Source of the DNA: Plantago ovata
Lineage: Eukaryota; Streptophyta; Magnoliopsida; Lamiales; Plantaginaceae
Assembly: GCA_028274465.1 (NCBI GenBank)
Contig: CM051456.1
Coordinates: 120,048,880 to 120,112,879 of the forward strand
Direction: 5' to 3'
Length of the DNA stretch: 64,000 bases
This document shows, in pieces, positions 34,560-48,121 of the stretch. The stretch's first letter is position 1. Each line of letters begins with the position of its first letter. The position numbers were made by a program, and so were the translations under genes. The notes under the pieces are model-generated. The model worked only from the letters and a program-made list of their open reading frames with translations. It did no database searches and was not told where the DNA came from.

Positions 34560-35174
34560 CATGCATTCAGTGGCAGATTTACATATAACTTGGTGGGTGC
34601 AGTTGCACCCACAAGATACTTTGTTGTCTCATTATATTATCTATAAAATTTTATTTTGCCCCCATAAAATTAATCTTTTTGCACCTACATAAATTTATAT
34701 ATCTATTTTGGACCTCTTAGTTTATATAATATATGAAAATATGTATAATTATATTATTAAGTGTAAGAACAATGGGAACATTAAAAGAGTAAATACGTAC
34801 ATGTATCAAAGTGAATAATTAATGGAAGTTAGAATACTACGAAAACTTAATTTTGCATTGATATTATTGAAAATTTCCTCCAGCTTGTTATTTTTAGATT
34901 AAAGCTAATTGTTTTTACTATGAAATTTTAAGGTCAAGGTGTTAAGGAACTTGTTTTGTTACAATACTAATTATGATGAAACTATTAACTTTTAAATCTA
35001 AACTATAAATTATTTTCACCTAATTGAACATTTGTAATATTTAATGGATTATTAATTATAATTATTATTTTAAATAATTAATTAATTATTAATATATATT
35101 TTTTATAATTATTATTATATCATGCATTCATTTGCCCCATTAAGTAAAATTTATGGATCCGCCCCGCATGCATT
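34560..35174. mobile_element. hAT-type MITE, 599 bp, with 8-bp target duplication
   Basis: CATGCATT lies at 34560-34567 and 35167-35174. The element starts CAGTGGCAGATTTACATA; the right end is eroded but its reverse complement still reads GGGGCGGATCCATAAATTTT. A short palindrome GGGTGCAGTTGCACCC lies at 34594-34609. No coding sequence. Confidence 0.8.
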
Positions 35175-37493
35175 GTTAATGAAATTCAGTACGTTATTTA
35201 TCATCAAATTAGTTTCATTCTGTGTCTCATCTAGCATATATACATGTATGTCGTCTCCTACAGATTTAGAATATTTGCGACCTACATACATATTTGGACA
35301 CAGTCGATCTGATCATGCATGGCATGGCTGGCTAGTGTCTCTCTCATGAATTCAATACATTCATGACAGAAACAATGGTCCCTAGCGATGTCTCGCCATT
35401 ATGCATGGTTTCACTTTCACATACCCTGTACATACAACTCTATTCAAATCCTCTAGAATAAACCACACAAACTCGACAATCTTCTAGTACTTGATTTATG
35501 CACAATTCTCCCAAAACATTGTTAAAATGATGCCCACGTGTTTTCTTTCTTTGTTAATTAATTTTACGCCATCTTTGTTCTACCTTGAATTTAACTGTAC
35601 GTTGAAGTTCAATTTATACTTGACTAAACATCTTTAAATTCGAAATATAACTTGCATAATTAAACTTCGATCAATACGTTATTGTATTTTAAGAGGGTGA
35701 TACTGATGATCCATACATCGAGATAATCCCAAGCTGATAGCCGATAATCATGACTTGGTCCACGTGTATAGACTATGGCAGTCCAATAATCGGACGGCGT
35801 GATTTCTTGTATTTGTATTTGCAAATTTGCCACTGCAGTAATAGTACTGATCAAGTAACTGTTCATGTGTTTTTTTTGCCGCTTCAAACAAAAAAAAAAA
35901 AAAGAAAAGAAAAAAAAATGTTCATGTGTTTTTTAGGTTTAATAAATTTGAGAGGTTCATCATGTGCAGTGGGGCTGAGATTAAACTAATTGCATGCTCA
36001 TTCTACCTGTCTTTTTCTATTATCTTTCCTTTTCTGGTCCCCTCATTTTAAATGTCCAAGTTAATTAATTATACTTAGTATATACTGTATACTGCTGGTA
36101 GATAACAACGAAATACTTGTCTGGCTATGCAATTACTTTTGGGACAAAAACACACATGACACAGTGCGAAATTGCTTGTTTCTGTCTGTCCATATTATCT
36201 TCGCAGTTCTTCGAATGTAACAGCACGCTTCTTATGTACACTTCAGAGACTTATAAATTGTGATAAATATCCAAGATAATTGCTAACTCTGTTCATTTTG
36301 AAAAAGTTGATTCTTTATTCGGGAACCAAATTTTTAAGAAATTCGATAATTTAATGAGTAGAGAATGTGTTTTTTTCAACAAAAAAATTTCTATCACTCA
36401 AAAAAAAAAAAAAAAAAAAGAAAAATGTTGTTTTGGAGTCGAAGCTACGATTTCAAATCAAGCTGAACAATAACGTCTTTTCAAACCTAAAAATGAATGT
36501 ATATGTTGTGGTGGCAAATCAAGCTCAAGAACTGGCTTCTTCCTCACTACAAGTCCACACTCTGCTAAGGGCTAACCTGTCAATGGTACCATTAGCAGAC
36601 ATAGAATTTTAGAGAGCTTACAAGTACTGAGAAAACTACTCAAACTAATCAAGTTTACCCTACTTTTCATAACCACGTCGGCCCAAATTGTTGGGTCTTG
36701 GCCAGTAATGGTCCAGACGTTGTATGGATCATGTCTAGGGATTGCAATTTAGGCTACCCAGCCCAGGGCTGATCCGAGCCTAGCTCACCAAACAGGCACG
36801 AGTAGACTATGGACGGGTTTAGGCATATAGCTAGGTCATGGGCCTGGGCCTATAACAATCTGCAATTCTTCTGCCCAAGCCTAACAATGCATTCTGAGAT
36901 TGGATCAGTACTTTTAAGCCCAACAATTTTCCATTCTCAATTTGCTTAGTCCAAATAGTGGAGCGCTTGGTTAAGGAGCTTTGTGAAGAAGCCCACATCT
37001 AGTGATGCACGTCCAGCGTGTGAGTAAGAAATGACATTAACGGGGGGAAATTTCATCCGATCAGATCAATAATTAATCTGCTCAAATATATATGTTGTTG
37101 AAGTTGATTTGGTTTTGATAAGTCATCTGCTCATTGCTTGTAGTATTTGGGGGAGTCTCGTAGCAGAGCATGTGAGTTGTTAACCAGTCGAGTCACCATG
37201 GGGTCCGTCCATCGTATCATAGGTTCATGCCAAACCAGAACATTACAATATACATATGTTTGGTTTGGTTGGTATAAATGCACTTACGAAACGAACGAAG
37301 CACACAATTGAGCTAGCTAGCTAGCATATATGGGATCAATCATGGTGGCGTTTAGAGTTCCAAAATTGACTATGTCATTATACTCCTAGCTATATATGTT
37401 CGTCCATCTTACTTGGACATACTTGTTTTTTTTCACTAGTAATCTCTTTCTGCTAGGAACAATGAATGTATCTCATCTTTCGGCTAGCTACAA

Positions 37494-37496
<3 letters not shown>
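35175..37496. other. Intergenic, no gene recognised
   Basis: A tracts at 35890-35915 and 36400-36419. 36740-36860 has a GGCCTGGGCCTATAA-type block that may be an old repeat. Short ORFs here show no family features. Confidence 0.45.
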
Positions 37497-37557
<61 letters not shown>

Positions 37558-37579
37558 TATATAGATATATATATATATA

Positions 37580-37638
<59 letters not shown>

Positions 37639-37639
37639 A

Positions 37640-37682
<43 letters not shown>
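37497..37682. repeat. Long interrupted (AT)n microsatellite
   Basis: About 185 bp of almost pure AT dinucleotides with few interruptions (for example ATAAATATATAGATATAT near 37550). It produces spurious Tyr/Ile ORFs on both strands. Confidence 0.97.
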
Positions 37683-37685
<3 letters not shown>

Positions 37686-38337
37686 ACAAGTATATATCTA
37701 CTATTAACTATCCATCCATTCCAGACCAAATGTCACATTTGATTTGGAATACGAAAATTTAAGTTAGTGTAAAAGAAAATGTGATAAAGTACACCGTGGA
37801 TGTAAACTGCATGCCAATTAAAAGTATGTAACATTTATATTGAGACGAACATGTATATGGATATATGAGGATTTGGTTTGGTTCTACGCATACATAAATT
37901 GTAATATGAAATTATGTCGACGATCTACTTTGCAAATTCTCAGGGTTACTGTAATCGTGATGTTCATGTGATCAAGGTTGTTAGTGAACGTTCTAACATT
38001 TTATTTTTGGTTGCGATTTTGCCTAAGCGGAGTTGGATTGAAATTTGATTAAACTTGGTCATTGGAAACAGTTCTAGTTTCGCCATTAGAATCACAATGA
38101 CTTATCGTTTAAAGCATAGGAAAATGATGGTTTTTTGTCTTAAATTTATGCATCGTCGGATGAAATTTGAGATCCATGCACGACTACCTTTGCATGCAAC
38201 TCTCCGGTTCTGGACCACCTAAGCCCAGTTTAAGTATACTGGCGTTTGATATGAATGGAAATTATTTCATTGTAACAGTAGCATTATTTGTTAGAGATAA
38301 TGGCGACATTAATTATTTCATTGATTACAATTCTACG
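37683..38337. other. Intergenic, no gene recognised
   Basis: No coding or repeat structure could be supported. Confidence 0.5.
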
Positions 38338-38900
38338 GAATAACTTACAAGACCACGGATTGCATCCCTTGTCCTACATTAGAACCACGAGTTTTGTACC
38401 TCCACGAGTTATAACCCAAAAAATGAAGTAGGCCCAAAACTTACCCCATGACTATAAGGTCCAACAGATTGACCATACTAAGGTCCGAAAAGTGTACCAC
38501 GAGAATTGGTTGGTATCAAACACAATCCAGAACAATCATGGAGATACTTGTAGCTGGGCATGGGTTAAGCCCATTAAACATGTATTGGGCCTACTACCAC
38601 CACGTGGCACATTCTGTCAAATCTTATCACAATATAATTGGACCAACTTAAGGAGGACCAATACTTATAAAAAAGTTCAATTCTCCAAAACAAGGTTTCA
38701 AATACTCCTTAACTAGTACACATGGAAGGTGACAATCCCCCTTTAAGTGAAGTCTTAACCCGGTTTGATCACATGGTAAATCGGTCATATTGCATTAATC
38801 CTCCCCCCTCCCCCCCCCGTTGATCTTGGGTCCGAGGAAGAAGGGCACGTGCACTAAAGAACCATTAGGAGACTTAGAGTGAATTAGCTACCCCATCTTC
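38338..38900 (+). mobile_element. LTR-like segment related to that at 16.9-17.4 kb
   Basis: A TATA-like CTTATAAAAAAG (about 38666) is followed about 80 bp later by AAGTGAAGTCTTAACCCGG, TTTGATCA, a C tract (38800-38818) and GTTGATCTTGGGTCCGAGGA. The same order (TATA, AAGTAAAGTCTT, CCGGTTTGACCA, C tract, GTAGATATTG...GAGGAAG) occurs in the insertion at 16.4-17.7 kb. Element ends are not resolved. Confidence 0.4.
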
Positions 38901-41099
38901 TAGCGTCTCAACGATTTACTGAAAACCAATCATAACCCAATCCATTTAAATGCGTTGACGAACTCGACACACCTTGTTTGATTGAACCATTTGCATTTCT
39001 TTTAGGTTTGATTTTTTTGTTTTAAATACTATTTGTAACTCCCTAATCACCACTAATCTATCAAGATTCAATCTTTTTGGACGGATCGGTTACACATACA
39101 ACACTCTTCGGGTGATATTATAACCGATGTATAAAATGTTTAGTACACTTCGTCCTCAACTGCTTAACTCAAGAATTCTAATAAACGTCTAAAAGGGTTG
39201 CAATAAGCCGGTAGAAATATTATCATCACTCGTTTTATATACCTTAAATTTTCGTTTGTAAGACCAAATATTTCACATCTAAATTTTCATTAAATTTGCA
39301 TAACTACGCCGTTTCGACATGGTGAAGTCCATGAACTCAAGAAACAAATTCTAATTCATCAAGTTCAATTCCAAACCATGTGGATGGTTTGGACCACCGG
39401 TGAGTTCCAGTAATGGGAGACGGGGTTGGGTTTGGGCCTGGTCTGATGGATCGAAATAGGGAACAATGAAGTTACCTACGTGTCGGGTGCACCCAAGACA
39501 ATTTGCACATGCACTCCTATTTCCTTGGTAATTTGATTTAAAAGAATTCTTCAACAATATACATCAACATGGCTACATTATTTTGTTGTTTGTTTTTGTA
39601 CATGTTCCAAAACACCCACATTCAGTAATTCATGATTGAGGGGGGAAATATATAGATCGACAACATGATTAGATCGAAGGAACCTGGTCCTTAAGACCTT
39701 AAACCATGTGTACTAATCATAACCCACGCTTCCCCAAGTGAGATGAAGCTAATTTGGAAATTTCTCGTCTCCGTCCAAAATAGAAATTTTGTTCTATAAT
39801 AAAACGCAAATCATAATCTCACATCCCAACTCTTTAGTTTAAATATAGTATAATTTAAAAGCTTAACAAAACTAAAATGACGTCTTAAGTTTTTCACCCA
39901 TTAAAATAGAATAATTACGAAATTTTAAAATGACCTAAAAAACTATTGAATCATTTTAAATTTTCAAAAATATAACACATTCGAACCTAACTTTTAATTT
40001 ATCCATGAGTTATGCTGTATGAGAATCCTCTGCTTGAGATGATTTTTTTTTTTTGAAACCTTGCACTTCTCCTTTACTAACTCAACTCCATTCCACTGCA
40101 CCACCTTATTACTCCCGCTTGAAACGAGATGTTGGCTCCATTTCGTCCAGGATATGGTTACAAGTTCAACGACATGACAATTAATTGATCTAGACCCAAT
40201 TTTTTTCACCGATGCGGTTACTTATCAACTAGGCCACTCACGTCTCATTGTTATGATATGACACGTTTTAATCAATACTCATATATAATTTTTATAATCA
40301 ACTAAATAAAAGTTCTCATACCAATTGAGTATATATTACTCAAATGATGTAAATTATAAAGTATTAAAGAATAAAAATATAAATGCTTCACAATTTCTTA
40401 ATATTTTTTAAAAAAGAAACATTACACTTATCTCTAATGAATGTTGTATCATCGTTATACTATGAAGTATGAACCATCGATAATCCTTATCTCATTAATT
40501 CCTTGACACTTGAACCAAATTCAACCAAATTATATATCATGCCAAAACGGTTCTTATATGGCTAAACTACAAAATATCTTTTCCCCAAACTTAAAATCAT
40601 TTTGATTTGGAGAAAAAAAGAAAGGAATATGATACAATGAATTGGTCCCATCCTAGGGAAGAGTAGTTGTAGGCTACTCCACTCCATATCATAGAAGACA
40701 CAAATCCATGAAACCCATGCTAAATCCCATCCGAACAAAATGCAATGATGAAACGCCTTTCCAATTCCCACTGACCAATTTGCCCTTCACGTGCTGACAC
40801 CTGTTAGATCTTGCCGAGCCCACATTTACACATTGCCAACCGTCCGATGTTGAAAAATCCAACGGCTTGAAATCCCAATCAGCAAGTAAACAAAAAGAAG
40901 AACATAAGCACATGATCCTACTCTGCGGTGCCTCACAGTAACAGTAGTAGTAGTAGTACATATAAATATCAAACATGGATGAACACAAGTTTAAGTTTTT
41001 ACTAACTGCCACTTCCAATCTTCTTTCTGAACAATAATCCTTACACAAGTCACAGTCTTTTACCCAAAACTGCATTAATAATCCCCATCTTAAAGCAAT
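38901..41099. other. Intergenic and upstream region of the WVD2-like gene
   Basis: The ORFs at 39351-39557, 39994-40209 and 40562-41105 (-) lack recognisable motifs. The last ~300 bases are the likely promoter of the WVD2-like gene. Confidence 0.45.
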
Positions 41100-41354
41100 C
41101 GACAACAGATTCTTGATTTAAATTCCAATCTAACTAGTTTACTCTTCTTTCATATTCCTCTCTCCTTTCTTGCTTACTTTCTTTCTTTCACTGTTGGAAG
41201 ATCTTGTGTGGTGAGTTTCACTGTGTTTGAGTGCGAAATGTGTTTCTTCTTGATGTTTTGCCTAATGGGTTGTTGTTTACACTTCTTTTCCAGGTACTGA
41301 TTTAATTTGAAGATGTTATTTTGCAAGTGATTGATCAGGCAGGCGGTTGTTAAA
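41100..41354 (+). other. 5' leader of the WVD2-like gene with an intron
   Basis: A leader exon ends at 41210 (TGTGTG/GTGAGT), an intron of 83 bp follows, and the second exon starts at 41294 (CAG/GTACTG) and contains the start codon at 41355. A leader intron of this kind is common in plant housekeeping and cytoskeletal genes. Confidence 0.6.
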
Positions 41355-44300
41355 ATGGCGGGTGAAATTGAAGAGCCTTTCAGGATGAATTTTCAGGTAA
41401 CCACCCTTTAAGATTCACTGTGATTTATGTTGGTGAAGTTTGTACAATTATGAGTGTCTTGGCGGTTACTGAATCAAAAGAATGATTTGTATGCTTTTAG
41501 TAGGCCAGTTTAGGTTGTAGATCTGGCAATTGCCAAATGATGATTTCCTTTTGAGTTTTAGATCAGATTTGCTACTACTATGATTGGAAAAGAAACTTCA
41601 TAATTACTTATATTATTATGTAATTATGTTCTGATATTTCTGCTGCCATAAGAATACATGAGTATGAATAACCACTTTCAAGTTTTGGATTAGTCTTGAT
41701 TGATTAACTCTTCTGTTCGCTTATAAATCTACACTCGACACCTTAGGTTGCAGATTCTGTTAAGCTCTTCATCTTGAATAAGAATGGCCTTTTATAAACA
41801 TCTGTTGTATGTTCGAAGTTAGCATGGTTCCACATGGTGTGTCGTGTCCCAAATTATAATATTATTGGTTTAGCCTGTGAAATATGGGACGTCAAATGAA
41901 AGATGACTGAATTTCACTTGAAATTGACACAGTTAGGTTTATGGTGCATAGCTTCGTATATCGTTTGGAATCTGGTATAGTGGTATTCCAGTTGATCAAT
42001 TATTTTTCGACTTTCGCTTTAGAATGGGCATAAAATAGACTCTCACAAGTAGTTTTACTGGAACATGGAGAGGGTGAGGGGAATTCATGCTAAGCAGCAA
42101 ACCTAGAGTGGAGATAGGATAGCTCTATTTCATTTGAAATGCTATTGAATAGCATAAATACAAGACTCAAAACCCGTTCACAAACTAGCCTGCTTTAGCC
42201 CTTTTTCTAGTGAGCGGTCTGGCACTTTCAGGGGGCTGGCGCATTGGTGCATAGATAGGTCTCGTAGTTTGTATGTCTTAAGCTATTGGTTAGAGGCGAA
42301 TTTATTGAAAGAAAGAAGTACTGGAACGCAATACATTTTTGTGTGACAAAAAATTCAGATACGTACCTACATGTTTCAACAGATGTATTTAATGGAATTG
42401 AAATTGAATGTATAAAGAGAATGGCCAAACAAGTTATTTACTAGCGAAAGCAAATGCCATGTGAGAAATTAAAGTTTAGTTACCCTACTTCATCATGGGT
42501 GCTGCCTGTCAGTTTTAGTCAGATAAGTGAAGGGAATTGAAGATAGAAGTAAACAATGGAACTGCACAGCCTACATGAGAATGAATTTTGAAAATAAAAC
42601 GTATAGATAGTATGTACTTCAATGTGTTAGGCCGTATGCTGTGATGATTAACTTTCAATCTTTTATTCTAGTTTTCTCTTGAATGTAGAGGCAAAATATT
42701 TATAAATTATGAGGAAAAATTAAAAAAACAGAGAAAAAAAGGTGGTGAAGGCAACACCTCCTGGATTGAACTTGGTGTTGTCCTTTTTGCTGGAGAGTGC
42801 TTTTATACTCCAGAAAGTTCAAAATATTACTAGAAGATATATCTGATTTTTCATGCCTAACTATTTGGTGATATTGATAACAGGCAGATTCTATTCATTC
42901 TGGCTCTATATCATTCGGAAGATTTGAGACTGAAGCTCTATGTTGGGAGAGGCGATCATCCTTCTCACACAATAGGTATCTTGAGGAGGTTGAAAAATGC
43001 TCAAAACCAGGCTCTGTTATTGAGAAGAAAGCTTACTTCGAAGCGCGCCTCAGAAAGAAAGGGATTCTGGGAATTTTAGGTCATAGTTCACCTGATTCCC
43101 CAAACGAAAAGGTTTATCAAACGAGTGAAATTGATGTATCAGATAGTCATAGTGAGATTGATCACATGAGTGCTGAAAATCGGTCTGCACACTTTGACCA
43201 AAGGAGTGAAACAGATGCATCTGATCATCATAGCACGGAGAGTGATAACATGAGCGCTGAAAACCGTTCTGCTCGCTTTGATGATAGCCCAGTTGGTGCT
43301 GCATATGAAGTGGAGCATGAAGTGTCTCAGTTTGAAAGCGAAGTATTTGGGACATCAGTCTCTGAACCTCAAATGGAAATTGCATGTCACAGCACTGAAC
43401 GTGTCAACTCTGTTACTGAAGATGTCAAGGTAGAAGAACTAAACAACGCTGTAGTTGTGGATTTACCTCTGTCAGATTCTATACTTGCGATTGGATTGCA
43501 AGAAAAGCCTGATGGTGAAGTAAGAAACTTAAATCAAATTGGCCCATGTATTAACTATCATGAAGCTGAAGTAAATACCAGCACCAGTGCAACTGACCAA
43601 CAAGGTTCATTCATCAAGGTTTGTCATCTCACACTATATGTACGTATAGAAAAGTTGATTATTTATAGCTGGTATCTAGTGGAGATCCGATATAAGATAA
43701 AGTAAGCACACTGTATGTCTTTGAGTCTATAAATGGGTGCATTTCTCCCCCAGAAAGCATTAGGCGGAAAATACATTTTGGAATAATTTGGGTGGAAAGG
43801 GAGTGACCATATAAGCCTCTTGCTGATTGACTCCTGTAGCTCTTCCTCTATTCTCTGATCCATTATTCTAAGATTTGATTATTGATTTGCAGGAAAAGTC
43901 TTCACCAGTAGCTGAATGTATAAAACCAAGATTGACATCACGGCTTGGTGTTACTAAGAGCAGGAAAAACATCAGCAGCAAAGAACTCAAAGGTTCAAAC
44001 ATTAAACCTGGAGAAAAGGAAAAAGTTAATGAAGTTAAACTGAGAACAGTCACAAAACGTTCTGAAGCTGCAACACAGAATAAATACCAAATTCGCAAGA
44101 CACCAAAAAATGAGGTGCTTTTGTATGCCTTTTCAGCTCTTGGGCAATAAATTAATTGCTTGTTTCTAACTTTGTGTGCTTTTTGAATGTGTGAAAATAT
44201 TTGTTGAAAGATTGTTATTTTGGCCTAATCTTAATTGGTCTCTTCTTTGGCCAGCCTGCTTCAAGAACACAAGGAGTTGACCGAATAAGAAGGTACTAAT

Positions 44301-45592
44301 TAATTTGCTGGCTATTGCTACAGAATTGAACTATTTTCCCTTCAGTCATTAATTGAGATTTCAACTTTCGGTTTGTTTCTTATAATGAAGTGCTGGGAGA
44401 GAATCAAGAGGAGTTGTGGTTTCTGCCCCCCAATATTCTACCGTTAAGAAGGCTCCGGTTCAAATGAGCCAAAGTGCAATCAGGTTCATACAAAACTTTA
44501 TTACATATCCCTTCAGTGAGTAGTGTTTCTGTTGAGATTGTGTGATCTCATGAATTAGTTTTGTTTTATAGATCCAAACCCACCGCTGGCGAACCTAAGC
44601 CAAGGATAAAGCAGCAGGTTGGTCCTAGGTCTGATCTTAAATGCAATGGATCCTCACAAAACAGAGGACAGGTAAGAAAGCCACAGTTTACTCATCTGAG
44701 CTGATGCTTTCAAGATTATATAATCGATTTCTGAATACTTGTCTTTATTGGCTTTAGTTTGGTATTAGCTTGGAGGAGAAAGTGCCCAAGCTCGAAACTA
44801 AAACGCAGCTACTTCATGCAAAGACACAGGTAATAAATTGTAGAACTCTTGAATCTTTTTTTCTTTTTCTACCTTTTACTCTCCCCATTTCTGTTCCTGT
44901 AAATTTTGTTGCAGATTGTGATTTGTATTTCTGTTTTTTTGTTCTTTCTAATAGGAAAAGAAAGCTGAAATCAAGCAGTTGAGCAAAAGCCTGAACTTGA
45001 ACAAAAGCCTCAACTTCAAAGCTAAGCCATTGCCTTCTTTTTATCATGGAGCTCTACGCGAATCTGATAGAAATAAGGTACAGTACTATCTTGTCTATAT
45101 TCTTCTTTGGGCTGAATTCATCTCCTGATATAGTTTTGGGTATAAACTCCTGGAAATTCGAATTCTTTCATTATCTCATTGAGCCTTAACATTCTACAGG
45201 GTACACTTCACAGTGTGAAACCAAGAAAACCACAAACAGATTTGTTGAACAGCTTGAACTCTGGAACTAGAGTTGGTACTAGAATCGTACCAACTCCAGT
45301 AAGTTTACAGCAACGAAAAGGGCCATCTGATATCCACTTGGCCTCTGGAGCAATGAGCTGTCATTCAACTGTGACTTCAGACAGCAATCCACCATCTCCT
45401 GCAGCAGGAACCGGCAACAACCACGTTTCTTTAGGTGAAATTAACCGTCTGATAGGTGTAAAGAACGGGCGTACGGAGAAGAGTACAAGTATAAGCAAGC
45501 ATAAAGTTCCAGAAAGTAAGGGAAGAACAATGGACGTGAAGCATAAGACCAGAACTGGCAGAACTACTACTTATGCAGCATGCAAAAAGTAA
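41355..45592 (+). CDS. WDL7: WVD2-like / TPX2-family microtubule-associated protein
   Basis: Coding exons 41355-41396, 42884-43618, 43893-44114, 44255-44292, 44391-44483, 44572-44671, 44758-44829, 44955-45077 and 45200-45592 join in frame to 605 codons. The N-terminus (MAGEIEEPFRMNFQ, then SGSISFGRFE and SSFSHNRYLEEVEKCSKPGS, then EKKAYFEARLRKKG) matches the conserved start of plant WVD2-like/TPX2-family proteins. The C-terminal TPX2 microtubule-binding motif is at residues 435-475 (KAEIKQLSKSL ... KSLNFKAKPLPSFYHG). The family binds cortical or spindle microtubules. Upstream of this motif the usual RAEKRKEFY helix is not clearly visible, so the TPX2 domain looks short. The large second exon has a repeated acidic unit (MSAENRSA...FD twice, about residues 110-145). 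The exact subfamily number is inferred. Confidence 0.88.
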
Positions 45593-46461
45593 TTCAAGAA
45601 CAGGTTCTAGCATGAATGGTGGTTTTTCATCTCAATGCATCGAGTCTGAACCAAACTGAGGAGTTAGAAGAAATGCCCGAAAGCAATGTTGCTCGGAGGC
45701 AATCTGTTGTCTCTGCTTGCTGCCTGAAGTTCTATGTATGTTTAGTTCAATACTTACAATGTTTGCTATGCATTAGAAGAGGAAATGCAGCATTGTCATG
45801 TACATTATTAATAGTCTAATAAAAATGGAATCCATCCATGTCTTTATATGAGATGAGACCAAAGTCACTGCACTACCTCCTTGGATTAGTCATTTAATTG
45901 TAAAATGCAGTTGTGTTTTAGAATATGTTTTACAACTTTTATGTATTATGGTCTCCATGTACCAATTCATAACAATTTACTTACACATAACACACTGAAC
46001 AAATTTAGTTTATTCTACAACCAAACTATAGGCTATGGCCACAATGTTGACACCCATATACTGATATACTATACCCTAGATGCTAATACCAGTACATCAA
46101 TAATGCTATATTTTAGCTTTTTCCTTAATTGAGATGGTGGTAGGTGCATCATTTAATCAACATGCATCTATGGATGATAGTACCCTATAGACACACCCAT
46201 ACACTAGATGCCAGATTGCCCATACTTACATGCTACATTAATGATTTAATGCTATATTTCAAATTTTTTTTACTTCATTTGCATGGTAAAAATTGACATG
46301 TACTATTTTATTGTCCAGTATAGTAAATAAGGAAATTTGTGAAATAATTGATGAGATTGAAATGCATATTGATTGCAAGGAGTTGATTATTATTGTGACA
46401 TAACTGATTGAATATATGCATGAGCATGACAATCAACTCCAACAGAGCGAGAGTGATCAGG
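45593..46461 (+). other. 3' UTR of the WVD2-like gene and intergenic DNA
   Basis: CTAATAAAAATGG near 45817-45829, about 225 bp after the stop, is a plausible polyadenylation signal. The remaining bases show no gene. Confidence 0.45.
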
Positions 46462-47845
46462 ATGAAGAAATTTCTACATATGGTTGTACTTGTTGCACTT
46501 GTGATGAATTTTGAGGCACAGGGAGTTAGCGTGAACATCACGATCATGGAAGACAGTGTTGCAAAGGGTGCGGTTTGCTTGGACGGGACTCCCGCTGCTT
46601 ATCAGTTATCACTATCTCCCTGGAGTTGGTAGGGGATCTCAAAGTTGGATGGTGGCTCTGGAGGTTAGCTATATAATTGTTTTTATACACATAGATGAAT
46701 TAGTACTACTTCTGTTTCTGTATATAACCACAGACCGGAAGTAAATAAAATCATGATCAGGGTGGTGGCTGGTGTTACTCGGCTGGTGCATGATTGCTTC
46801 AATAGAAGCTTAACAAATTTTGGAAGCTCCAAAAACAGGTCCGAAACCGTCAATTTCAATGGAATACTAAGCCCGTCACCCCAGAATAATCCATGTAAGA
46901 TCTACAATTGCACACATTCTCTGGAGTATACATATGTATCCTTAATTCTTCATCCATTGGTGAACTAATTTTATTTTTTCCCTCTCACAATCATTCCAGT
47001 TTTCTACAATTGGAATAAGGTCCTCATCAAGTATTGTGATGGTGCTTCATTTTCTGCAGACGTGGAACAAGTGTTTTCTGTTAACTCGGTAATCCCAACT
47101 ACAAGAAATTCATTAACTAGCTAATCTATCAATGCTTCTATTTCGAAAGAAAAATAAATAAATAAATAAAAAGAACTTTGTGAATAGAATGTGTTTCACT
47201 TATGATTTCTTTCATAATTGCAGACGACCAAGCTTTACATGAGAGGGGCGCGCATATTTAGAGCCATGATAGACGAGTTCAAAGACAAAGGAATGAAGAC
47301 TGCAGAAAATGTATGTATCTATGAATATAACAAAGTACTTTTGCTTCACTATATTCTCTAACTGGATAATTAATTAATAATGTTTTCTATATGTCGTCAT
47401 GACATGTAGGCTATACTCATGGGTGGATCTTCGGGTGCACTGGCAGCCATGCTCAAATGCGACTACTTTCGGGAACAGTTGCCCCATGTTCCAAGAGTGA
47501 AGTGCATCTCTGAAAGTGGATTGTTCTTCCGAGCGTAAGTAATTACTTCAAACTTTTAAGATGCTTGTAAAAGCTCTTACTAGCTAACATATCTGCATAT
47601 TTTTATTTCATGTCTCATTTTACAGTGACAATGTACGACTTCCTTCGCACCGAGATGCATCCTTCAAAAGTATCATTGAGTTTTATGTAAGCTTCGAGGC
47701 TCATTCTCTAAGATTAGTCATTAAGAACCACTTGATCAGAAACTATAAGAAAATAAGGAGTCACTAATATTGTTAAATTCTTTCGTTGTAGAGATTAGCG
47801 GAGTTACTGCCACGGTCATGCACCCGCAAAATGGATCCTAGACTG
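46462..47845 (+). pseudogene. Pectin acetylesterase (PAE), frameshifted and 3'-truncated
   Basis: Exons at 46462-46663, 46761-46894, 47000-47088, 47224-47310, 47410-47534, 47626-47686 and 47792-47845 match the PAE family (deacetylates cell-wall pectin). They read: signal peptide [67 protein letters not shown], the nucleophile motif MGGSSGA (family form SGCSAGG; GxSxG kept), VKCISESG (family VKCLSDAG) and LPRSCTRKMDP. Two +1 shifts break the frame: one after AYQL in exon 1, one after GGGWCYSA in exon 2. After LPRSCTRKMDPRL the C-terminal ~100 residues, which hold the catalytic Asp and His, are not found, and a LINE composite begins 280 bp later. Splice sites are intact, so the decay may be recent; assembly errors could explain the shifts but not the missing end. 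Confidence 0.85.
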
Positions 47846-48121
47846 GTATCAGTTATACTTTACACCATTAAAACTCTCAGTCCGTCTCTTTCAAGTTTCA
47901 ATCAATTATAGTACTTCATTTCGTCCTGTCTGAGTAAAGTTTATGTGCATTTTATGTTTTGACAAATTTTATCTCACGCATTTATTGGTGGGTAATTGGG
48001 TATATTACCACGAAAACCATCAGCATATACATTTTACAAACCTAAAAAAAAAAAAAAAAAAAAATGATATGACACCAAATTATACAATTTGAAACAGAGG
48101 AAGTGCTTTACTTTGCAAGAC
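47846..48121. other. Remnant of the PAE intron with a 20-bp A tract
   Basis: No exon like the next PAE block (FFPQY ... YDSWQ) is found. An A tract lies at 48043-48063. Confidence 0.5.

Noticed and set aside
37484-37729. 81-residue Tyr/Ile open frame on the minus strand
   Set aside because: Translation of the (AT)n microsatellite; the same applies to 52731-52940 and 54508-54771.
39351-41105. Minus-strand ORFs upstream of the WVD2-like gene
   Set aside because: No conserved motifs, broken low-complexity composition; one overlaps the likely promoter.
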